Shown here: one piece after another, positions 49,337 through 53,612 of the stretch
Position numbering within the stretch: the stretch's first letter is position 1
How the letters are laid out: each line of letters begins with the position of its first letter
From: DASPWV01 sp046727855
GTDB taxonomy: Bacteria > Acidobacteriota > Vicinamibacteria > Vicinamibacterales > UBA2999
Length of the DNA stretch: 53,612 nt
Direction of reading: 5' to 3'
NCBI GenBank assembly: GCA_046727855.1
Contig: JBKPDL010000081.1
Location: 1-53,612 of the forward strand
The notes under the pieces: generated by a model
Databases searched by the model: none
What the model was told of the DNA's origin: nothing
The model's input: only the letters and a program-made list of their open reading frames with translations
Made by a program: the position numbers and the translations under genes

Positions 49337-50296
49337 ATGCCACGCGCTCTTCTCCCGTTTGCTTTCGCCTGCTGCCTCGCCCCGAACGTCGCCAACGAGG
49401 CACTCCATCGCCGCGGCCTCGAGTACGGCTACAACCTCGATTATCACGAGGCGCTCGCGGCATTCGACGCCGCAATTGCCGCCGACGCGAATGACGCAAC
49501 GGCGCACCGGCTGGCGGCCGCGACGATCTGGATGCGCATGCTGTTTCACCAGGGCGCGATCACCGTGGAAGAGTATCTCGGACAGGCGCGAGCCAAGGTC
49601 GAGCGAAAGGCGCCACCGGCGGATCTCGCCACGTCCTTTACCAACCACATCGATCGTGCCCTGACCCTCGCCGAAGCTCGCGTACGCGCGTACCCCAACG
49701 ACGCCGATGCCCATTTTCAGCTGGGAGCGGCCGCGGCGCTGCGCGCTTCCTATCTCGCCACCATCGAAGGGCGCGTGATGGACAGCGTCGGTAGCGGCCG
49801 TCGCGCCTACAACGAGCACAAGCGCACGCTCGCGCTCGACCCCGCGCGCAAAGACGCCGGCCTCGTAGTCGGCATGTATCGCTACACCATTGCGAGCCTT
49901 CCATTTCATAAGCGGCTGATCGCCCGCCTTGCCGGCTTTGACGGCGGGCGCGAAGTGGGGCTGCGCCTGGTGGAAGAAGCGGCGCGTTATCCAAGCAATG
50001 CGCAGACCAACGCGATGCTGACCTTGATGCTGATGTTGAACCGCGAAGGGCGTTACGACGAGGCGCTCGGCACCAGCCGTGAGCTGCAGCGGCGATATCC
50101 GCGCAACCGGCTGTTCTGGCTCGAAGCGGGCAACACGGCCCTGCGCGCCGGTCGCGCTGCCGACGCTCGGGACGAACTCGACCAAGGCTTCGCCCGATTT
50201 CAAACGGACCCGCGGCCCAAGGCTACCGGCGAAGAGGCGCAGTGGCAGGCGGCTCGCGACCGCGCCTTGAGGCTGCTGGCGGCTTCGCAACAGTGA
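49337..50296 (+). CDS. TPR protein upstream of the di-heme cytochrome
   Basis: 319 residues, nearly all alpha-helical, with TPR-like units (GLEYGYNLDYHEALAAFDAAIAA; LALDPARKDAG; GRYDEALGTSRELQRRYP; FWLEAGNTALRAGRAADARDEL). A short hydrophobic N-terminus may be a signal peptide. It ends 12 bases before the cytochrome start, so the two probably form an operon. Probably a scaffold or assembly factor. Confidence 0.78.
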   Translation: MPRALLPFAFACCLAPNVANEALHRRGLEYGYNLDYHEALAAFDAAIAADANDATAHRLAAATIWMRMLFHQGAITVEEYLGQARAKVERKAPPADLATSFTNHIDRALTLAEARVRAYPNDADAHFQLGAAAALRASYLATIEGRVMDSVGSGRRAYNEHKRTLALDPARKDAGLVVGMYRYTIASLPFHKRLIARLAGFDGGREVGLRLVEEAARYPSNAQTNAMLTLMLMLNREGRYDEALGTSRELQRRYPRNRLFWLEAGNTALRAGRAADARDELDQGFARFQTDPRPKATGEEAQWQAARDRALRLLAASQQ

Positions 50297-50308
50297 TTGG
50301 AGAAACCA

Positions 50309-51841
50309 ATGGTGACCAGACTCCTGTTGCGCGTGCTCGGCGGATCGGTGCTGGCGGCAGCGGTCCTAGTCTACGGCGCCTCGCGATGGTGGGCGTCGGC
50401 CTCCGCGCCGCCGGTGAGCCGCGAAGCGCTCCTCGAGTCGTTCGACTCGGATATTCGCAACTTGATGTATCACTGGGACACGAACGATCCTCGCCCGCAG
50501 CGCGAACGGCACGCGGCGCTCTTTGCGTTTGTGCACCAGACCTACGACACGTCGGCATGGATTCCTCAATCGGTCTTCGACGGCAACCTCGTCACGCAAA
50601 CCGTTGTCGGCGACGTCGACACGATCGTGCGCGACAAGGTCGGGCTCGTGCCGTGGCCGGAGAACCGCTTGATTCCCGCCTACGGCATGGCGCCCGGCAT
50701 GAAGCCCGGCGGCCCGCTCAAATGGACCGTCAATTGCCTCGTTTGCCATATGGCGGAGATCGACGGCGTCGCCTATCTCGGCGCAGGCACGAAAGTCTTT
50801 GATGATCTCTGGCTGGGCGAGTCGTTGAAAACGCTGACGAGTGACAAGTGGCTGCAACTCGCTACGCGGGATCCTGCTTCACGGGCGATTGCCGCCGACG
50901 CCAACCGCATTCTCAGCAGCCACCATCACGACAAGATCGATTCCCTCACACGCGCGCGCTCCACTGCGTTCGCGGCGTCACATGTGGAGCTATACATGCG
51001 GCCGCACGGCGGCGCCATGCCCGCTGTTTCCGAGGTGGGCCGCGGAGATGTCAAAACGCCGCCGCTTTGGCACACTGCCGCGAAGATGCAGGCGCAGCGC
51101 TGGTACTCCGACGGCAGCTTTCACGGCAAGTTCCCGTTGATGGCGTCCTCGATGGAGCTGGAAAAGGATCGCCCGTTCGAGGCACTGGTCGAGCACGTGA
51201 TCCCGACGATCAAACAGGAGTTCGATTCGGTGGTTCGCCACCTGCGGCCGCCGCGTTATCCGTATGCGATCGACTACAAGCTCGCGGAACAGGGTAAGGA
51301 ACTTTTCTACTCCATGCGCGTCGGCTGCGCGCAGTGTCACGGCCGCTACGACGGCAACGGCAATGTCGTGTGGCCGGGCATTCATGCCGATGTGGGCACC
51401 GATCGCGCACGGCTCGCCGTTGTCTCGCAGGGATTCATCGACGCGTTCAACAGCAGCCCGCTTGCGAAGGAAGGAGCACTCGTCAGGAGCACGGGATACG
51501 CCGCCACACCGCTGACCGGCGTGTGGGCAAACTATCCGTATCTGCACAACGGCAGCGTACCGACGCTGTATCACCTGCTTGGCCCGGCGTCGGAGCGGCC
51601 CAGGATCTTTCACGTGATGGCGGCACGGCGATTCGATCGCGAGCGCATCGGCCAGGAGCTGTTTGCTGAGCCGAGCGACGCGCGCCTCTCTGAGATGGAA
51701 CTCTTGCGACGTTATGGACCAAGCCGCGACTGGTTCGACACGACACGGCTCGGGTCCGGAAACGGCGGTCACGACTTCTGGTCGCGTATCCGGACGGATG
51801 CGAATCGCCGCGCGTTGATCGAGTACTTGAAGACTCTCTGA
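50309..51841 (+). CDS. Di-heme c-type cytochrome (MauG/RoxA-like)
   Basis: 510 residues. A single N-terminal membrane anchor or signal (LLRVLGGSVLAAAVLVYGAS) is followed by two CxxCH heme sites, C143-C146-H147 and C340-C343-H344, the spacing seen in large di-heme peroxidases and rubber oxygenase RoxA-like proteins. RSTGYAATPLTGVWANYPYLHNGSV is a conserved segment of this group (the TPxLxxv..ppYxHdGs pattern). The enzyme may act on peroxide or cleave an organic substrate. No partner dehydrogenase is adjacent. GGAG lies before the ATG at 50309; TTG at 50297 is less likely. Confidence 0.85.
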   Translation: MVTRLLLRVLGGSVLAAAVLVYGASRWWASASAPPVSREALLESFDSDIRNLMYHWDTNDPRPQRERHAALFAFVHQTYDTSAWIPQSVFDGNLVTQTVVGDVDTIVRDKVGLVPWPENRLIPAYGMAPGMKPGGPLKWTVNCLVCHMAEIDGVAYLGAGTKVFDDLWLGESLKTLTSDKWLQLATRDPASRAIAADANRILSSHHHDKIDSLTRARSTAFAASHVELYMRPHGGAMPAVSEVGRGDVKTPPLWHTAAKMQAQRWYSDGSFHGKFPLMASSMELEKDRPFEALVEHVIPTIKQEFDSVVRHLRPPRYPYAIDYKLAEQGKELFYSMRVGCAQCHGRYDGNGNVVWPGIHADVGTDRARLAVVSQGFIDAFNSSPLAKEGALVRSTGYAATPLTGVWANYPYLHNGSVPTLYHLLGPASERPRIFHVMAARRFDRERIGQELFAEPSDARLSEMELLRRYGPSRDWFDTTRLGSGNGGHDFWSRIRTDANRRALIEYLKTL

Positions 51842-51859
51842 CGCGCGGCGTTTCTCTCG

Positions 51860-53611
51860 CTAGAACAATACCCGCAAGCCAAACCGTATGATGCGCTCGG
51901 TGTTTGCCTGCGTCGTCGTGATCTGGCCAAAGCGCGGGTTGCCGAACTCGCCAGTCGGTCTTTCGAACTGCGGGCGGTTGGTCGCGTTGAACGCATCGAT
52001 CCGGAACTCGGCCTTGATGTCGTCTTTGATCTGGAACCACTTGGCGAGGCTCGCGTCGAGATTGACGTAGGCCGGACCGTCGAGGAGATCGTTGCGGCGC
52101 ACATTGCCGAAGGTGTTGGGCGGCGGCGCTGAAAACACCGAGGTGTCAAACCACTGATTTTCCGGACCAATATCGCCGATCACTTTTGGTTTGCCGCTGG
52201 CGTCCGGTCGCTGGGTGTTGCCCGGGGCGCGCAGCGTGGCCGCGCTGTATGTGAAATCGATTGGCAGTCCTGACTGCGCGGTGAAGATGCCCGAGAGCTG
52301 CCAGCCGCCGAGGATCCAGCTCGCCAACCCCGTTTGCAGCCATCGCCCTTCAGGTCCAACCGGCAGCTGATACACGAAGCTCTGGACGTAGCTGTGCAGG
52401 CGATCGTATTCGGCGCGTCCGCGGCTGCGTTCGATGTCGGCTGGTGTGACGATGGCGCCGTTGCTGTCGCCTTGCCAGTAATTGATCGAGCGGCCTAGGG
52501 TGTAAGATGTGGTCAACAGGAACCCGCGCGTGAAGCGCTTGTCGAACTTCGTCTGCAGCGAGTGATACGTCGTGTTCGATCGCGTCCACCCCGTCGTTTC
52601 GGCCGTGCGGTTGAACGGCCCGAACTGCGGGCGGCCCGCGTTGTCGGCGCCGACAACCATTCCCGCGTTCAAGTTGATGTTGTTGACGACGTTCCCGCGA
52701 TTGCCAACGTAGGCCGCCTCGGCCGTAAATCCGCCCGGTAATTGCCGCTGATAGGCGACGTTCCACGACTGCAACCGTCCTTCGTGCAGGTCGGTGGGAA
52801 TCGCGAAGTAGCGCTGACTCCTGAGCAGCGCGCTATCCGCCGGGATGATCCCATTGGCGGGGATGTCGGCGACGATCGGCGCGGGGAAACCGTCCGCCAT
52901 GCGCACCGGCGCCGAGGCAAACTCGTTGGGCCTGTTGAAATCGTTGTTCTGCTTGACCGGGAAGTTGAACGCGTAGCTGTTGTCCGGGAACGGAATCGTG
53001 CTGATGCCGTACCCGGCGCGCACGACCGACGTCTCAGTGAGGCGATAGGAAATCCCGGTGCGCGGGACGAAGTTCTTCCAGTATTTCTTGACGCCAAAAT
53101 CCGCGGGCACGTTGCCGTAGCCCGACACCAGCAGGGCGTTGGTCGCCGGATCGTAGTTCGACAAGCCTCCCTTACTCTCGAGACCAATCAGCGGCGTGTA
53201 GTACTCATGGCGCAGGCCGATATCGATGGTGATTTGCGGCGTCAGTTGCCATTTATCCTGCACGAAGCTGAACACTGCCCAGTGGCGCGTGCCTGGATCG
53301 ATCACGGTCAAGTCGCGGCCGACGCGGCTTGGTACGTCGAGCAGAAAGCTGGCAAACGCGTTGGCGAAGCCGTTGACCGCAGCAGTATCGGAAGGAATCG
53401 CGGTTTGCGAGCCGTTGAACTCGAACCCGCCGCGCGGACCAAGGCGATCCTGAACCTGCAGCAGGAAGTCGCGGTTGTGTCGCAGGTTGCCGCCGAATTT
53501 CACTGTGTGGTTCCCAGTGATCTTCGTGACCGTTGTGGAGAATTCGACCGTGCGCTCCGATCGATCCCATGGCAGGCTCGCAGCGAACCCGAGTACAGGC
53601 GCCGTATACAA
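51860..53611 (-). CDS. Oar-like TonB-dependent receptor, C-terminal part
   Basis: The frame is open to the window end; 583 residues of the C-terminal beta-barrel are present. NHTVKFGGNLRHNRDFLLQ, PQITIDIGLRHEYYTPL, FVPRTGISYRLTETSVVRAGYG and AEFRIDAFNATNRPQF are typical strands of the large outer-membrane Oar/TonB receptor family, which carry an N-terminal carboxypeptidase-regulatory domain. The protein ends RFGLRVLF with the terminal Phe used for outer-membrane insertion. It is convergent with the cytochrome. Substrate unknown. Confidence 0.92.
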   Translation of the reverse strand: MYTAPVLGFAASLPWDRSERTVEFSTTVTKITGNHTVKFGGNLRHNRDFLLQVQDRLGPRGGFEFNGSQTAIPSDTAAVNGFANAFASFLLDVPSRVGRDLTVIDPGTRHWAVFSFVQDKWQLTPQITIDIGLRHEYYTPLIGLESKGGLSNYDPATNALLVSGYGNVPADFGVKKYWKNFVPRTGISYRLTETSVVRAGYGISTIPFPDNSYAFNFPVKQNNDFNRPNEFASAPVRMADGFPAPIVADIPANGIIPADSALLRSQRYFAIPTDLHEGRLQSWNVAYQRQLPGGFTAEAAYVGNRGNVVNNINLNAGMVVGADNAGRPQFGPFNRTAETTGWTRSNTTYHSLQTKFDKRFTRGFLLTTSYTLGRSINYWQGDSNGAIVTPADIERSRGRAEYDRLHSYVQSFVYQLPVGPEGRWLQTGLASWILGGWQLSGIFTAQSGLPIDFTYSAATLRAPGNTQRPDASGKPKVIGDIGPENQWFDTSVFSAPPPNTFGNVRRNDLLDGPAYVNLDASLAKWFQIKDDIKAEFRIDAFNATNRPQFERPTGEFGNPRFGQITTTQANTERIIRFGLRVLF

Positions 53612-53612
53612 C

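Overview
The window is dense, GC-rich bacterial DNA with about 54 protein genes and no rRNA, tRNA, transposase or CRISPR array that I can see. The organism is most likely an Acidobacteriota member (Vicinamibacteria-like) or a close relative. This is inferred from a PadR-controlled ADOP-type permease, an Oar-like TonB-dependent receptor, LysW-dependent amino-acid biosynthesis, DUF1028 and DUF1206 proteins, and many exported enzymes.

Region 1 (1-13.2 kb) is respiratory. It opens with a rightward set: the end of an Mrp/NBP35 ATPase, a zinc-ribbon protein with a PCP_red domain, and a radical SAM/SPASM protein that also ends in PCP_red. Facing it is a long leftward array: HemQ-like coproheme decarboxylase, FAD monooxygenase, ActC-ActD (one continuous frame), ActF, a cupredoxin-like exported protein, cytochrome oxidase subunits I, III and IV, two small membrane proteins and subunit II. 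Together these look like heme maturation plus a quinol-to-oxygen chain. The Fe-S and cytochrome c subunits of alternative complex III are not in the window. A short REP-like palindrome family lies inside coding sequence here.

Region 2 (13.4-36 kb) holds an apparently cytosolic subtilase with a separate propeptide-like inhibitor and a methyltransferase, a GT-C membrane protein, PadR with an ADOP permease and a near-perfect operator, an amine oxidase, an ABC-2 exporter, a DUF1028-TPR protein, the three-gene proton-translocating transhydrogenase, an APC-type permease, a rhomboid protease, and several exported or membrane proteins (an aldolase-like enzyme, a DUF1206 protein, an exported methyltransferase, a VOC protein), with one cold-shock gene.

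Region 3 (36.9-42.5 kb) is a compact lysW-lysX-lysY-lysZ-lysJ-lysK operon that makes lysine or ornithine on the carrier protein LysW. A 19-bp mirror-image tandem array precedes it, and a 150-bp three-hairpin repeat splits it between lysY and lysZ. A 96-97% identical copy of that repeat sits exactly between two convergent genes at 24.9 kb, and a fragment lies at 13.4 kb.

Region 4 (42.5-53.6 kb) contains an archaeal-type AAA ATPase with a palindrome over its start codon, a Tat-exported relative of fluoroacetate dehalogenase, a split NosR-like electron-transfer pair (FMN-binding protein plus membrane 4Fe-4S protein) with an ApbE flavin transferase nearby, an MFS transporter, a TPR protein, a di-heme cytochrome, and the C-terminal part of an Oar-like receptor.

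The most notable observations are the three-hairpin repeat family and its placement, the stand-alone subtilase inhibitor, the PCP_red/radical SAM tetrapyrrole-like set, the exported dehalogenase, and the ActC-ActD junction.
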